Shown here: one piece after another, positions 8,623 to 17,647 of the stretch
How positions within the stretch are numbered: the first letter of the stretch is position 1
How the letters are laid out: the number at the start of each line of letters is the position of its first letter
NCBI GenBank assembly: GCA_900549445.1
Contig: UROS01000001.1
Location: forward strand, 1-53,177
Direction of reading: 5' to 3'
Source of the DNA: an uncultured Porphyromonadaceae bacterium
GTDB lineage: Bacteria; Bacteroidota; Bacteroidia; Bacteroidales; Muribaculaceae
DNA: 53,177 nt
Notes under the pieces: generated by a model
Seen by the model: only the letters and a program-made list of their open reading frames with translations
Told to the model about the DNA's origin: nothing
Database searches by the model: none
Program-made: the position numbers and the translations under genes

Positions 8623-9213
8623 TCAATCGTTTTCTTCTTCGTTGTTACCGCTGAGTTTGCGGAGGGAGTCCCAGCGGGGATCGGCGGGAGCGTCGGAGTC
8701 CATTGTCTCCATTTCGTCGATGAGGTTCTCTTCCATTTCGGCGTCCTCGTCGCCGGGACGGCGTGCGCGGTGCTTGCGGAGGATAGCGCTCATTGCGCTG
8801 TTGCACTTGCCCATCGGGTGGACATGCTTCATAGGCACGGCGAGCGAGGCTGTGTCGTAGATCATGTATGCCACGTTGAGCGAGTTGTCGCTTCCCGGAA
8901 TTATGAGAAGGTCGTCGTTGTCGTCGTTGTAATCGTCGCCGTATTTCACGTTGAGGTCATAGGTGGCTTCGATGGGCATGATGAGGTCGTCGAGACATCT
9001 GTCGCAGATGAGTGTGACAGTGCCGGAAATCACGAACGCGAGCTTGTAGAGGTCGTGCTTGTGAGTCACCGTCAGGCTGACGGTGAGGTCGGCATCATGT
9101 ATGTCGGCGCTTTCCATATTCGCGAAAAACTGTTTTCCGAGGTGGTACTCAAACTGATGGGTGCCTTCGGAAAGAGATTTCAACGGAACGCTATATTCGG
9201 TAAACTTTCCCAC
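8623..9213 (-). CDS. DUF177 (YceD-family) protein
   Basis: A 196-aa protein of the DUF177/YceD family, recognised by CDRCLDDLIMPIEATYDLNV near residue 70, the acidic C-terminus (EENLIDEMETMDSDAPADPRW) and the position directly before rpmF. Family members are linked to ribosome or 23S rRNA biogenesis in bacteria and plastids; the exact activity is not settled. Its own promoter lies 27-58 bases upstream, making it the first gene of the rpmF-fabH-era unit. Confidence 0.88.
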   Translation of the reverse strand: MGKFTEYSVPLKSLSEGTHQFEYHLGKQFFANMESADIHDADLTVSLTVTHKHDLYKLAFVISGTVTLICDRCLDDLIMPIEATYDLNVKYGDDYNDDNDDLLIIPGSDNSLNVAYMIYDTASLAVPMKHVHPMGKCNSAMSAILRKHRARRPGDEDAEMEENLIDEMETMDSDAPADPRWDSLRKLSGNNEEEND

Positions 9214-9239
9214 AATTCAGATTGGTTGAAAAAACTTTG

Positions 9240-9271
9240 CAAAATTACAGAAAATCTTTTGCATAGCCAAA
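9240..9271 (-). promoter_or_regulatory. Promoter of DUF177-rpmF-fabH-era
   Basis: On the minus strand TTTG (9271-9268), a 20-nt spacer and TAATTTTG (9247-9240) match the Bacteroidota -33/-7 consensus exactly. The predicted start is about 20 nt before the DUF177 ATG. Confidence 0.75.
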
Positions 9272-9289
9272 TTATTGTGCTTTTTTCTG

Positions 9290-10261
9290 TTACAAAGATT
9301 CTGAAGGGGTGTTTCCGGAGGCGTCTGGTGAAGAGGGGTCGAGGTATTTGCCGCCGACTTTGATAGGCTCGATGTGGAGTCCGATGTAGGTGTTGGCGCC
9401 GAAGCGTTCGCGCAGTTTGTGCTCGATGCTTGAGGCGTGCTCGTGGGCGTGATAGAGGCTTATGTCGCCCGGAAGGCGGAGATGCATGGTGACGGCGATT
9501 CCGTTGCCTATGCGCCGGGTGCGGAGGTGGTGGATCTCGCATACTTCAGGTTCCTCTTCGGCGATCCGGATTATTTCTTTTTCAATCTCGTCGGGAAGGC
9601 TGCCTTCGGTAAGTTCGTCGACGGCCTGTTTCATGAGTTTCAGAGCGGCCGAGATGATGAAGAAGCTGACAATGACAGCGGCGATGGGGTCGAGTACGGT
9701 CCATCTGTGTCCTAAAAACAGTGCGCCGCCCACGCCGATTGTGGTTCCGATTGAGGAGAATGCGTCGGATCGGTGGTGCCAGGCATTCGCTACTACGGCC
9801 TGCGAGCCGGTTTCCTTGCCGGCTTTTACTGTGAAGCGGAACGCCCACTCCTTGAGGATGATGCTGAGCAGTGCCGCAGCAAAGGCTATGAATCCGGGGC
9901 GGGGTATGCCTTCGCCGGTGATGCATCGGTAGATTTTGCAGGCACCGTCGTAGCAGATGGCCACTCCGACTGCGAGCAGCATCAGTCCGATGATGGCGGT
10001 GGCGAGGGTTTCGTATTTCCCGTGACCGTAGTGGTGATCCTTGTCTTCGGGTTTTCCGGCAATTCTGACAAAAACGAGAACTACGATGTCGGTGAGGAAG
10101 TCGGAAAGTGAGTGGACGGCGTCGGCAATCAGGGCTGTGGAGTGGCCCAGGATGCCGGCAACGAATTTGAAAATGAGGAGCACTACGTTGACAAGGCTGC
10201 CCATCAGGGTGACGCGATAGATTTTTCGCTGTCGGTCGGAGCTGTTTCCGGTCTGTTGCAT
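9290..10261 (-). CDS. Cation diffusion facilitator (Zn/Fe/Mn efflux) transporter
   Basis: A 323-aa inner-membrane antiporter of the CDF family, expected to export divalent metals against protons. Six hydrophobic segments occupy residues about 15-200. The metal site in the second helix is D47/H50/D54/D58 (ADAVHSLSDFLTD), with a matching NAWHHRSDAFSS in the fifth. A cytoplasmic C-terminal domain (residues 205-300) carries His-rich pairs (EIHHLRTRR, MHLRLPG). It starts 4 bases after yigZ, so it is the last gene of the ftsX operon. Metal specificity is not determinable by eye. Confidence 0.92.
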   Translation of the reverse strand: MQQTGNSSDRQRKIYRVTLMGSLVNVVLLIFKFVAGILGHSTALIADAVHSLSDFLTDIVVLVFVRIAGKPEDKDHHYGHGKYETLATAIIGLMLLAVGVAICYDGACKIYRCITGEGIPRPGFIAFAAALLSIILKEWAFRFTVKAGKETGSQAVVANAWHHRSDAFSSIGTTIGVGGALFLGHRWTVLDPIAAVIVSFFIISAALKLMKQAVDELTEGSLPDEIEKEIIRIAEEEPEVCEIHHLRTRRIGNGIAVTMHLRLPGDISLYHAHEHASSIEHKLRERFGANTYIGLHIEPIKVGGKYLDPSSPDASGNTPSESL

Positions 10262-10265
10262 AATG

Positions 10266-10898
10266 TCAGGTGTGTTTTACGAGAGAGGTTCCGGAAATGT
10301 CGGCGAGGCGCGAGGAGGTGTCGTCGAGCTGGTCGAGGGGGAGGGAAAGGGTGAGACGGCAGGTGTTGTCGAATTCCTGGGAAAGGATTTTTACTTCGAG
10401 TTTTTTCATGAGGCGCATAACGTCGTTCATGGCGAGGTATGGAAAAGTCACTGAGAGGGTGGTCATTTCCCTTCCCTCCACTATCTCCGCCGCCCCGATG
10501 GCCTGACGTGCGGCCTCTCGGTAGGCTGCGATGAGTCCGGAGGTACCGAGTTTTATGCCGCCGAAGTAGCGCACCACGGCGATGGCGACGTTGGTGAGCG
10601 AGAAGGAGTTGATCTGGCCGAGAATCGGTTTCCCGGCAGTGCCGGAGGGCTCTCCGTTGTCGGAGGACAGAAAAATCTTACGGTCGGCGCCGATCATGTA
10701 GGCCCAGCATACGTGGCGGGCGTCGTGATATTCGTTTGCCACGCGCGCAATCACCTCTTTCGCCTCTTCCGCGGAGCTTACGGGAAAGGCAAAAGCGAGG
10801 AAGCGGCTCATCTTTTCGCGGATGACCGCTTCCGAGGGGTTTTGTATGGTGAGAAAGCGCGCCAAATCAGATAATGAGCATGGCGTCGCCGTAAACAC
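10266..10898 (-). CDS. YigZ/IMPACT-family protein
   Basis: A 210-aa member of the YigZ/IMPACT family, shown by SRFLAFAFPV, YHDARHVCWAYMIG and EPSGTAGKPIL, with a ferredoxin-like C-terminal domain from about residue 135. Eukaryotic IMPACT regulates translation; bacterial roles are unclear. The longest frame starts inside queA, overlapping it by 32 bases. A TTG near 10865 would nearly remove the overlap and leave the conserved core intact, so the true start is uncertain. Confidence 0.88.
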   Translation of the reverse strand: MFTATPCSLSDLARFLTIQNPSEAVIREKMSRFLAFAFPVSSAEEAKEVIARVANEYHDARHVCWAYMIGADRKIFLSSDNGEPSGTAGKPILGQINSFSLTNVAIAVVRYFGGIKLGTSGLIAAYREAARQAIGAAEIVEGREMTTLSVTFPYLAMNDVMRLMKKLEVKILSQEFDNTCRLTLSLPLDQLDDTSSRLADISGTSLVKHT

Positions 10899-11916
10899 CG
10901 AAGCGGTATTTTTCCCTGACGGCTTCGTCGTAGGCTTTCATCACGAGGTCGTAGCCGCCGAATGCAGCCACCATCATGAGCATTGTCGAGTAGGGAAGGT
11001 GGAAGTTTGATACAAGGGCGTTGGCTACGGTGAATTCGTAGGGGGGGAAGATGAATTTGTTGGTCCAGCCGGTGTAGGTTTTCATGTGGCCGCCCATGGA
11101 GACGGCGCCGACGATTCCGCGGAGCACTGAGGTGCCGACGGCGCAGACCTTTCCGCCGGCGTCTTTAGTGGAATTCACGAGTTGTACGAGTTCTTCGCCG
11201 GCATTCATTTCCTCGGAGTCCATGCGGTGTTTGGTGAGGTCTTCAACGTCGATTTCGCGGTAGTTGCCGAGGCCGCTGTGGACGGTGAGGAATCCCTGCT
11301 TCACGCCTTTGATCTCAAGTCGCTTGAGAAGCTCGCGCGAGAAATGGAGACCGGCGGCAGGAACCACGACAGCGCCTTCGCGCGCGGCGAAGATTGTCTG
11401 GTAGCGCTCGGCATCCTCTGCCACGGGTTCGCGGCGGATGTAGTCGGGGAGGGGAGTGTTGCCGAGGCGGTAGAGGGCTTCCTTGAATTCGTCGTGTGGG
11501 CCGTCGTAGAGGAATCGGAGGGTGCGTCCGCGGGAGGTGGTGTTGTCGATTACCTCAGCCACCATCGACTCATCGTCGCCGAAATACAGTTTGTTGCCGA
11601 TGCGGATTTTGCGCGCGGGTTCCACGAGCACGTCCCAGAGTTTGTTTTCGGCGTTGAGTTCGCGCAGCAGGAATACTTCGATCCGGGCGCCGGTCTTTTC
11701 CTTGTTGCCGTAAAGCCGGGCGGGGAAAACCATGGTGTCGTTGAAAACCATGAGGTCGCCGTCGACGAAGTAGTTGATGATGTCTTTGAAAATATGGTGT
11801 TCAATCGAACCGTCGGCTCGGTTCACCACCATGAGCCGGGATTCGTCGCGCACGGGTACAGGATATTGCGCGATAAGGTCGTCGGGGAGATTGAATTTAA
11901 ACTGAGAAAGCTTCAT
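10867..11916 (-). CDS. queA: S-adenosylmethionine:tRNA ribosyltransferase-isomerase
   Basis: A 349-aa enzyme that moves the ribosyl part of SAM onto preQ1 in tRNA to form epoxyqueuosine. Family marks are the start MKLSQFKFNLPDDLIAQYPV, DESRLMVVNR, the VPAAGLHFS block and the NFHLPYSTMLMMVAAF region. Its ATG overlaps the truB stop (ATGA), indicating coupled translation of two tRNA-modification genes. Confidence 0.96.
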   Translation of the reverse strand: MKLSQFKFNLPDDLIAQYPVPVRDESRLMVVNRADGSIEHHIFKDIINYFVDGDLMVFNDTMVFPARLYGNKEKTGARIEVFLLRELNAENKLWDVLVEPARKIRIGNKLYFGDDESMVAEVIDNTTSRGRTLRFLYDGPHDEFKEALYRLGNTPLPDYIRREPVAEDAERYQTIFAAREGAVVVPAAGLHFSRELLKRLEIKGVKQGFLTVHSGLGNYREIDVEDLTKHRMDSEEMNAGEELVQLVNSTKDAGGKVCAVGTSVLRGIVGAVSMGGHMKTYTGWTNKFIFPPYEFTVANALVSNFHLPYSTMLMMVAAFGGYDLVMKAYDEAVREKYRFGVYGDAMLII

Positions 11917-12638
11917 GATTTATGTTCGTAATTTTCGGGGAACGTAAGAGTGGTGTTGCGGATGAGTTCTACGGCGTTGTCGACGCTCAGGCACCGGTCG
12001 ATGGTGACGTCGCCCACGCGGGTGCGCCGCAGAGCGGTAAGGTGTGCGCCGGAGCCGAGCGCGATGCCGATGTCGCGTGCGAGGGCGCGGATGTAGGTTC
12101 CTTTGCTGCAGGTGACTGCGATTGTGATTTCGGGTACTTCCGGATTGAAATCCAGGAGCCGTATGCTGTCGATGACGAGTGTCTTCGGCTTGAGCTCTAC
12201 CTGCTGTCCTTTGCGCGCCATATTGTAGGCGCGCTTGCCGTCGATTTTGCAGGCGGAGAAAGCGGGTGGAATCTGCTGGATGGTTCCTGCGAACTGCGGG
12301 AGGGTCTTCTCAACGAGTCCGCGGGTGATATGGGCGGCCGGGTAGGTGGCGTCGATTTCGGTTTCGAGGTCGAACGAGGGGGTTGTGGCGCCGAGGCGTA
12401 TTGTGGCGGTGTATTCCTTCACTCCGGCCTGGAGGGAGTCGATGAGTTTGGTCGCACGTCCGGTCACGACTACCATCACGCCTGAAGCGAGAGGGTCGAG
12501 GGTGCCGGCGTGGCCTACCTTGAATTTTTTCAGCCCGAGACGGCGCAGCAGTGCGCCGCGCAGACGCTTGACCACGTCGAATGAGGTCCAGCCGAGCGGT
12601 TTGTCGACCGCAAGTATTTCGCCGGTTATGAAATCCAT
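11913..12638 (-). CDS. truB: tRNA pseudouridine(55) synthase
   Basis: A 241-aa TruB that converts U55 to pseudouridine in the tRNA T-loop. The catalytic aspartate is D48 in KVGHAGTLDPLASGV; KGTYIRALARDIG is also conserved. I start it at 12638 (MDFITGEILAVDKPLGW), one base after the uppP stop, rather than at an in-frame ATG at 12662 inside uppP. It lacks a PUA tail, as is usual for short Bacteroidota TruB. Confidence 0.96.
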   Translation of the reverse strand: MDFITGEILAVDKPLGWTSFDVVKRLRGALLRRLGLKKFKVGHAGTLDPLASGVMVVVTGRATKLIDSLQAGVKEYTATIRLGATTPSFDLETEIDATYPAAHITRGLVEKTLPQFAGTIQQIPPAFSACKIDGKRAYNMARKGQQVELKPKTLVIDSIRLLDFNPEVPEITIAVTCSKGTYIRALARDIGIALGSGAHLTALRRTRVGDVTIDRCLSVDNAVELIRNTTLTFPENYEHKS

Positions 12639-12639
12639 C

Positions 12640-13473
12640 TTACCAAAGGAGGCAAAGCACACCGGCTATTATGCAGTAGATTGAGAACCAGACGAGTTTC
12701 CCTTTCTTTACAAGCTCGATCATCCATTTGCAGGCAATGCAGCCGACTATGAATGAGGCGAGGAATCCGACGGTGAGGGGTATGGCTCCGACGGCGGCGG
12801 AACCCGCGGCTTCGCCACCGAGAAGATCCTTGAGTCCGAGGAGCGCTTCGCCGAGGATGGGTATGATTACCATGAAGAAGGAGAACTGCGCTATTTTGTC
12901 GCGTTTGTCGCCGAGCAGAAGTCCGGTGGCTATCGTGGTGCCAGATCGGCTGAGCCCGGGGAGTACGGCCACGGCCTGTGCGCATCCTATAATAAAGGCG
13001 TCGAGCCAGGTGATGCTGTGGGAGCGGCTTTTCTTGCCTTCGGCCAGCGTCTCATCGTCGGGGCGGGTGCGGAAGAAGTAGGCGAAGGCGAGCAGTGCGG
13101 CGGTGACGAGAAGGCATATACCGACCACGGTCAGTCCGTTGCCGAAAAATGACTCTACGGTATCCTTGAAGAAGAGACCGACGATAGCCACGGGAATGCA
13201 GGAGAGGAGGATTTTACAAACGTAGAAGAAATTGTCGTCGCGCGCCACGGTGAAAAACGATTTGCAGAGCGGCAGGAACTCGCGCCAGAGCACCACGATA
13301 GTGCTGAGCACGGTGGCTACGTGGAGCATGACGTCGAATTCGAGCGCGTCGGCGCCTTCGAGTTTCAGACCGAGGATTTCGCGACAAATCTCAAGATGGC
13401 CGCTGCTGCTTATGGGCAGATATTCGGCGAGCCCCTGAACAATGCCCAGAATAAGGGCGTCTAACCAATCCAT
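12640..13473 (-). CDS. uppP: Undecaprenyl-diphosphatase
   Basis: A 277-aa BacA/UppP membrane enzyme that dephosphorylates undecaprenyl pyrophosphate so the lipid carrier can be reused in peptidoglycan and glycan synthesis. The two signature motifs are present: EYLPISSSGHLE (residues 17-28) and LPGLSRSGTTIATGLL. About eight hydrophobic helices. It lies in the ftsX operon, 42 bases after the DUF3098 gene and one base before truB, next to another cell-envelope gene (ftsX). Confidence 0.95.
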   Translation of the reverse strand: MDWLDALILGIVQGLAEYLPISSSGHLEICREILGLKLEGADALEFDVMLHVATVLSTIVVLWREFLPLCKSFFTVARDDNFFYVCKILLSCIPVAIVGLFFKDTVESFFGNGLTVVGICLLVTAALLAFAYFFRTRPDDETLAEGKKSRSHSITWLDAFIIGCAQAVAVLPGLSRSGTTIATGLLLGDKRDKIAQFSFFMVIIPILGEALLGLKDLLGGEAAGSAAVGAIPLTVGFLASFIVGCIACKWMIELVKKGKLVWFSIYCIIAGVLCLLW

Positions 13474-13515
13474 AATTGTTTACCTGTTGGAATTTTTATA
13501 ATACGAACCTTTTAC

Positions 13516-13806
13516 TTATTTATCGCCGGAGGGTTTTGCGCGCCACATGATGGCGACTCCCATAAAGATGAAGCCGAGAAACGCGAGGGTCGGACCGATC
13601 ACGATGCGACGCACCGAGAAGATGCCGGGGTCGAAGGCGGAGGTGGTGGAGCTTGAACCGGCCATCAGGAGGAATCCGATTATGATAACTGCGCCTGCTA
13701 TGGCCATGAGAATGAAGTTTGTTCTGACCAGAGGCATTTCACTCCGGCTCTGGGGTTCGAGCACGGTGCGGGGTTTCGCTCCGGAGTTTGATTTAGACTG
13801 AGCCAT
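13516..13806 (-). CDS. DUF3098 small membrane protein
   Basis: A 96-aa protein with two membrane helices (about residues 29-50 and 70-90) typical of DUF3098, which in Bacteroidota is regularly found between ftsX and uppP, as here. Function unknown; the location suggests a part in envelope or division processes. Confidence 0.85.
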   Translation of the reverse strand: MAQSKSNSGAKPRTVLEPQSRSEMPLVRTNFILMAIAGAVIIIGFLLMAGSSSTTSAFDPGIFSVRRIVIGPTLAFLGFIFMGVAIMWRAKPSGDK

Positions 13807-13830
13807 TTATAAAGATTAATTCGTTTCGGA

Positions 13831-14709
13831 TTATTTGAACATATCGTCGTAGCTGCGGCTGAGATACCGGTTGGTTGCCGAGAGTGCCGCTATAAAGCAT
13901 ATTATGACGCCTGCGAGAATCATTGCCGCAAAAACAAGGGCGGCGACAGCGGGGGATATCGCTTCTGACACGACAGGGTCGACCGATGCGGCGTAGTAGA
14001 GCATCGCTCCTACGATCAGCGAAGCAATCAGACCAGCCACAAGACCGTTGATCATGTTTGCCGTAAGAAACGGACGCCGTATGAAGCCGTCGGTCGCACC
14101 TACGAGCTTCATGGTGCTTATGGTGAAGCGGCGGGAGTAGATTGACAGCCGGATGGTGTTGAAAATCAATACGAAGGAAATCACAAGCAGCATAGCCGCC
14201 ACAATGAGCATGGTGAGCGTGACCGATTTTATGGTTGCTATAACGCGGGTGTTGAGTTCGTTGTTGATTTTCACTTCGGCAATTTCGGGACGCAGGGCGA
14301 GGGGCGCCACGATGGCGTCGAGACTGTCGGTGGATGCGTAAATCGGATCGACCCTGACATCCATTTCCGGGAAAAAGGGGTTGACGCCGGCGAGAAGTTC
14401 AATGTTTTCGTCGTCGCCTATCATCTGCTGCCAGCGCTCGAGCACCGCTTGGGGCGAGGAATATTCGACTTTGCGGGTAGAAGGTGACGCTTCGATCAGT
14501 TTCTTTACGTTTTCAATCTGCGAGGCGGTGAGATCGTCGTTGAGCACTACCACGTAGCCTATGTTTTCCTTGATTTTGCCGGTGAAATTTCCGGCGATAA
14601 TCCCGAGCATTGCGGCGATACCGAGAATGAGCAGCACGAGCGCAACGGAGGCTGTGGCCGTGGCGCGTGTGCTGAACAGGGGTATGCTGTGATGTCGCTT
14701 TCTCTCCAT
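13831..14709 (-). CDS. ftsX: Cell-division permease-like protein FtsX
   Basis: A 292-aa FtsX with an N-terminal membrane helix (residues about 21-42), a periplasmic domain (to about 165) and three C-terminal helices. With the ATPase FtsE it controls peptidoglycan hydrolases at the septum. ftsE is not in the neighbourhood, as is common in Bacteroidota. Its promoter lies just upstream, making ftsX the first gene of a seven-gene run ending at the CDF transporter. Confidence 0.92.
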   Translation of the reverse strand: MERKRHHSIPLFSTRATATASVALVLLILGIAAMLGIIAGNFTGKIKENIGYVVVLNDDLTASQIENVKKLIEASPSTRKVEYSSPQAVLERWQQMIGDDENIELLAGVNPFFPEMDVRVDPIYASTDSLDAIVAPLALRPEIAEVKINNELNTRVIATIKSVTLTMLIVAAMLLVISFVLIFNTIRLSIYSRRFTISTMKLVGATDGFIRRPFLTANMINGLVAGLIASLIVGAMLYYAASVDPVVSEAISPAVAALVFAAMILAGVIICFIAALSATNRYLSRSYDDMFK

Positions 14710-14725
14710 ATTATCAAATATTCCG

Positions 14726-14757
14726 CAAAATTAACACATTTAAAACCCCTTGTCAAT
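14726..14757 (-). promoter_or_regulatory. Promoter of the ftsX-DUF3098-uppP-truB-queA-yigZ-CDF operon
   Basis: On the minus strand ATTG (14757-14754), 20 nt, TAATTTTG (14733-14726). The -7 element is a perfect match and the -33 has one change. The start would fall about 10 nt before the ftsX ATG. Confidence 0.65.
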
Positions 14758-14812
14758 AGAACGGAGTATAAAAATTATTAAGAGAGAAGAATAAGGAGTC
14801 CGGGGATTAGCG

Positions 14813-15583
14813 TTATTGGCGTGAAAGGATATCGCGGATAACGAGAGAGGCGAGGGTGAAGCCGAATATGGCTGTGATGTGGACGAGGGCGCCGTTAGTG
14901 GCGACTTTGCCGAAGTTCATGGCTCCTGTAGGGTCGCCCAGGGCTGCGGCCTCAGGGTCGTTGCGAAGCAGTTCGGGGGAGTAGACGCATTTGAATTTGC
15001 GGTGCGGGAATAAGCCTGATTTTTTGAAGCGGCGGCGCAGGGCTGCGGCGAGGGGGCATCCTGTCACTTTCCAGAATTCGGTCACGCCGATGCGCGATGG
15101 ATCCATTTTCAGAGCTGCACCCATGGATGAGAATAATTTCACACCCGGACCGGCCGAAGTGGCGTTGAGTATCAGCAGTGCTTTGTCGGCGAGCGAGTCG
15201 ATAGCGTCGATCACGTAGTCGTAGGCGCAGAGGTCGAACTGCGGAGCGGTCAACTCATTATAGAGCGTATGGACGGCGGTTACGGATGCGCCGGGGTTTA
15301 TGTCGAGCAGCCGGCGGCGCACGACTTCGGTTTTCGGCTGCCCGAGGGTGGAAGAAAGCGCGGGCATCTGGCGGTTGACGTTGGACAGAGCTACGGTGTC
15401 GGCGTCGACGATGGTGATGTCGGAAGCGCCGGTGCGGGCGAGTGCCTCAGCGGCCCAGGATCCGACTCCGCCTACTCCGAATATGATTATGCGGGCGCGC
15501 GAGATGGCGTCGAGACCGCCGGATCCGGTAAGGAGCGCGGTGCGATTGAAGCGGCCTGCTGAGTCAGGAGGGACGGCTGCCAT
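14813..15583 (-). CDS. tcdA: tRNA threonylcarbamoyladenosine dehydratase (ThiF/TcdA family)
   Basis: A 256-aa E1-like ATP-dependent enzyme that cyclises t6A37 of tRNA to ct6A. The nucleotide-binding loop GVGGVGS is at residues 36-42, followed by the aspartate of IVDADTVALSNVNRQ and the YDYVIDAIDSL segment. Length matches TcdA/CsdL rather than ThiF or MoeB. It overlaps the 3' end of the upstream small gene by 20 bases. Confidence 0.9.
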   Translation of the reverse strand: MAAVPPDSAGRFNRTALLTGSGGLDAISRARIIIFGVGGVGSWAAEALARTGASDITIVDADTVALSNVNRQMPALSSTLGQPKTEVVRRRLLDINPGASVTAVHTLYNELTAPQFDLCAYDYVIDAIDSLADKALLILNATSAGPGVKLFSSMGAALKMDPSRIGVTEFWKVTGCPLAAALRRRFKKSGLFPHRKFKCVYSPELLRNDPEAAALGDPTGAMNFGKVATNGALVHITAIFGFTLASLVIRDILSRQ

Positions 15584-16001
15584 CGGATGCTAATTCAGTG
15601 TCGAAATCATTGAAAGCGGCGTTGTCGTCGCGACATAAATCCTCGGGTTCCTGCTGCTCGCCGCTGATCATCATGCGCACGCGGTCGAGGAATGAGAGCT
15701 GCTCGTCTTTTATGTTTATGTAGATTTCGTCGGAAGCTTTGCTGAGGAAAATGATCGAGGAATGGAGCACAATCGCAATCTGATCGTGGAACTCCACAAT
15801 CTCGTTGATATGGCGGAGAGCTATGGTGGAAAATGGCGAGCGCGGATCGATGCTGCCTATGTAGAGGTTTTCTTCGTCGATTACAAGCCCGTGGTTGTCG
15901 GCAGTATGCTCGAAGAGTATGCTGAAAGGGAGATCGTCGATGGATTTCGGCGGCTTGCGGTACTGCTTGTATAAGGCATCAATTATTTTCTTTGTTACCA
16001 T
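15564..16001 (-). CDS. Conserved hypothetical protein
   Basis: A 145-aa soluble protein I do not recognise. It has a mixed alpha/beta sequence starting MVTKKIIDALYKQYRKPP, alternating hydrophobic strands at about 27-95 (FSILFEHTADNHGLVIDEEN then IAIVLHSSIIFLSK), and an acidic C-terminus. No signal peptide or membrane helix. It overlaps tcdA by 20 bases, so the two are probably co-transcribed. Confidence 0.75.
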   Translation of the reverse strand: MVTKKIIDALYKQYRKPPKSIDDLPFSILFEHTADNHGLVIDEENLYIGSIDPRSPFSTIALRHINEIVEFHDQIAIVLHSSIIFLSKASDEIYINIKDEQLSFLDRVRMMISGEQQEPEDLCRDDNAAFNDFDTELASDGSRPS

Positions 16002-16401
16002 AATAATGTCGTTAATCTGAAGTTTTTTCAGGTGTGGTCAGGGGGGAGAGCTCCTGAAGTCATGGCTGACGCAACGGGCGGGAGTAGTGGGAACAGAAGC
16101 GGTTAAAGAGGTGATCAGCTGTTCGCGTCGGTCTATAAAATCAACAATAAAAATAAAAGAAATGTTCAAAAATATTGTTGCAACGTTAATTTATATGTAA
16201 TAATGTGGCGGATTAACGAAATAATCTGACGTCGGTAGGATAGTGGTAAGTAACTCTTGAAAATTAATTTATACTTGATGCGAGATTTTTACCGAAATAA
16301 AGCCGCAGGAAGTATAAAAGTATCCCGGAGTTGCTTTGTGAAAAACTTATTACGTTTAATTTTTATGAGTTACTTATAGTAGATAAAAGCGAATAAAATC
16401 T
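16002..16401. other. Gene-free, AT-rich interval
   Basis: About 400 bp without a supportable gene between two minus-strand genes. A minus-strand TATTTTTG at 16174-16167 matches a -7 element but lacks a -33 partner. It would leave a leader of about 160 nt for the small gene ending at 15564. No tRNA-like folding was seen. Confidence 0.5.
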
Positions 16402-16440
16402 GAAACCGCCCCGACCGGGCTAACGGGGCGGGGCGGTTTC
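16402..16440 (-). terminator. Terminator of the methylmalonyl-CoA decarboxylase operon
   Basis: GAAACCGCCCCG pairs over 12 bp with CGGGGCGGTTTC. It starts 14 bases beyond the beta-subunit stop and is followed on the minus strand by AGATTTTATTC. Confidence 0.8.
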
Positions 16441-16453
16441 AGGGATGTTGTTA

Positions 16454-17620
16454 TCAGGCGAGGAATCCGAGGAGGACGCCGGCAGCCACGGCCGAGCCGA
16501 TTACACCCGCAACGTTGGGGCCCATGGCATGCATGAGCAGGTAGTTGGAGGGGTCGTACTCAAGACCGAGATTGTTGGATATACGCGCCGACATGGGCAC
16601 TGCCGAAACACCGGCGTTACCGATAAGCGGGTTGATTTTCTTCGACTTGGGAAGAACGAGGTTGAAGATCTTCACGAAGAGCACACCCGAGGTCGATGCG
16701 ATGATAAACGCCATAAAGCCGAGCAGGAAGATGCGTATGGTCTCCGAGGTGAGGAATTCGGAAGCTTGCGTGGATGCGCCCACGGTCATGCCGAGGAGAA
16801 TCGTCACGATGTCGGTGAGGGCGTTGGATGCGGTTTTGGCCAGACGGTTTGTGACGCCGCATTCGCGCAGGAGGTTGCCGAAGAAGAGCATGCCGAGCAG
16901 CGGAATGCCGGAGGGAACCACGAAGCAGGTGAGAATCATGCCCACGATGGGGAAGATGATTTTCTCGTTCTGCGACACGGCGCGGGCCGGTTTCATCTTT
17001 ATGAGACGCTCGTTTTTGGTTGTGAGCAGGCGCATGATCGGGGGCTGGATAACCGGCACGAGAGCCATGTAAGAATAGGCCGACACTGCGATGGCGCCCA
17101 TCAGGTTGGGAGCGAGTTTGGATGAAAGGAATATGGCGGTGGGGCCGTCGGCGCCGCCGATAATGGCGATAGCGCCGGCCTGATCGGGAGCGAAGCCGAG
17201 CAGGAGAGCCACCATGTAGGCGCCGAAGATGCCGAACTGGGCTGCGGCGCCGATGAGCATGAGTTTGGGGTTGGCTATAAGGGCGGAGAAGTCGGTCATG
17301 GCGCCGATGCCGAGGAAGATGAGGGGCGGGTACCATCCGGCGCTCACGCCGTTGTAGAGGATATTGAGAACTGAGCCTTCTTCATATATTCCCACTTCGA
17401 GACCGGCGGAGGTGTTGAAGGGGATATTGCCGATAAGGATACCGAAACCGATGGGCACGAGGAGCATCGGCTCGAAATTCTTCTTAATGGCAAGCCAGAT
17501 GAAGAAAAGACCAACGCAGAGCATCACGAGATGCTCCCAGGTGCAGTTATAGAAACCTGTGAGGTGCCAGAACTGCTGAAGATTCTGAAGAATGAAATCG
17601 CCGAAAGTCATGTTGTTCAA
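16454..17620 (-). CDS. Na+-translocating decarboxylase beta subunit (methylmalonyl-CoA type)
   Basis: A 388-aa integral membrane subunit of the OadB/GcdB/MmdB family. It decarboxylates carboxybiotin and couples this to export of Na+. The conserved GGADGPTAIFLSSKLAP block marks the Na+ channel region, with many hydrophobic helices throughout. It is the last gene of the operon mce-mmdA-gamma-biotin carrier-beta and is followed by a terminator. The methylmalonyl-CoA assignment comes from the neighbouring epimerase and carboxyltransferase; the beta subunit alone does not distinguish substrate. Confidence 0.93.
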   Translation of the reverse strand: MNNMTFGDFILQNLQQFWHLTGFYNCTWEHLVMLCVGLFFIWLAIKKNFEPMLLVPIGFGILIGNIPFNTSAGLEVGIYEEGSVLNILYNGVSAGWYPPLIFLGIGAMTDFSALIANPKLMLIGAAAQFGIFGAYMVALLLGFAPDQAGAIAIIGGADGPTAIFLSSKLAPNLMGAIAVSAYSYMALVPVIQPPIMRLLTTKNERLIKMKPARAVSQNEKIIFPIVGMILTCFVVPSGIPLLGMLFFGNLLRECGVTNRLAKTASNALTDIVTILLGMTVGASTQASEFLTSETIRIFLLGFMAFIIASTSGVLFVKIFNLVLPKSKKINPLIGNAGVSAVPMSARISNNLGLEYDPSNYLLMHAMGPNVAGVIGSAVAAGVLLGFLA

Positions 17621-17647
17621 ATGTTGAATAGGTTAGACATCGGGATT

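Noticed and set aside
16002..16401. Possible structured RNA in the gap
   Set aside because: No stable conserved fold or tRNA/6S-like signature could be made out by eye.
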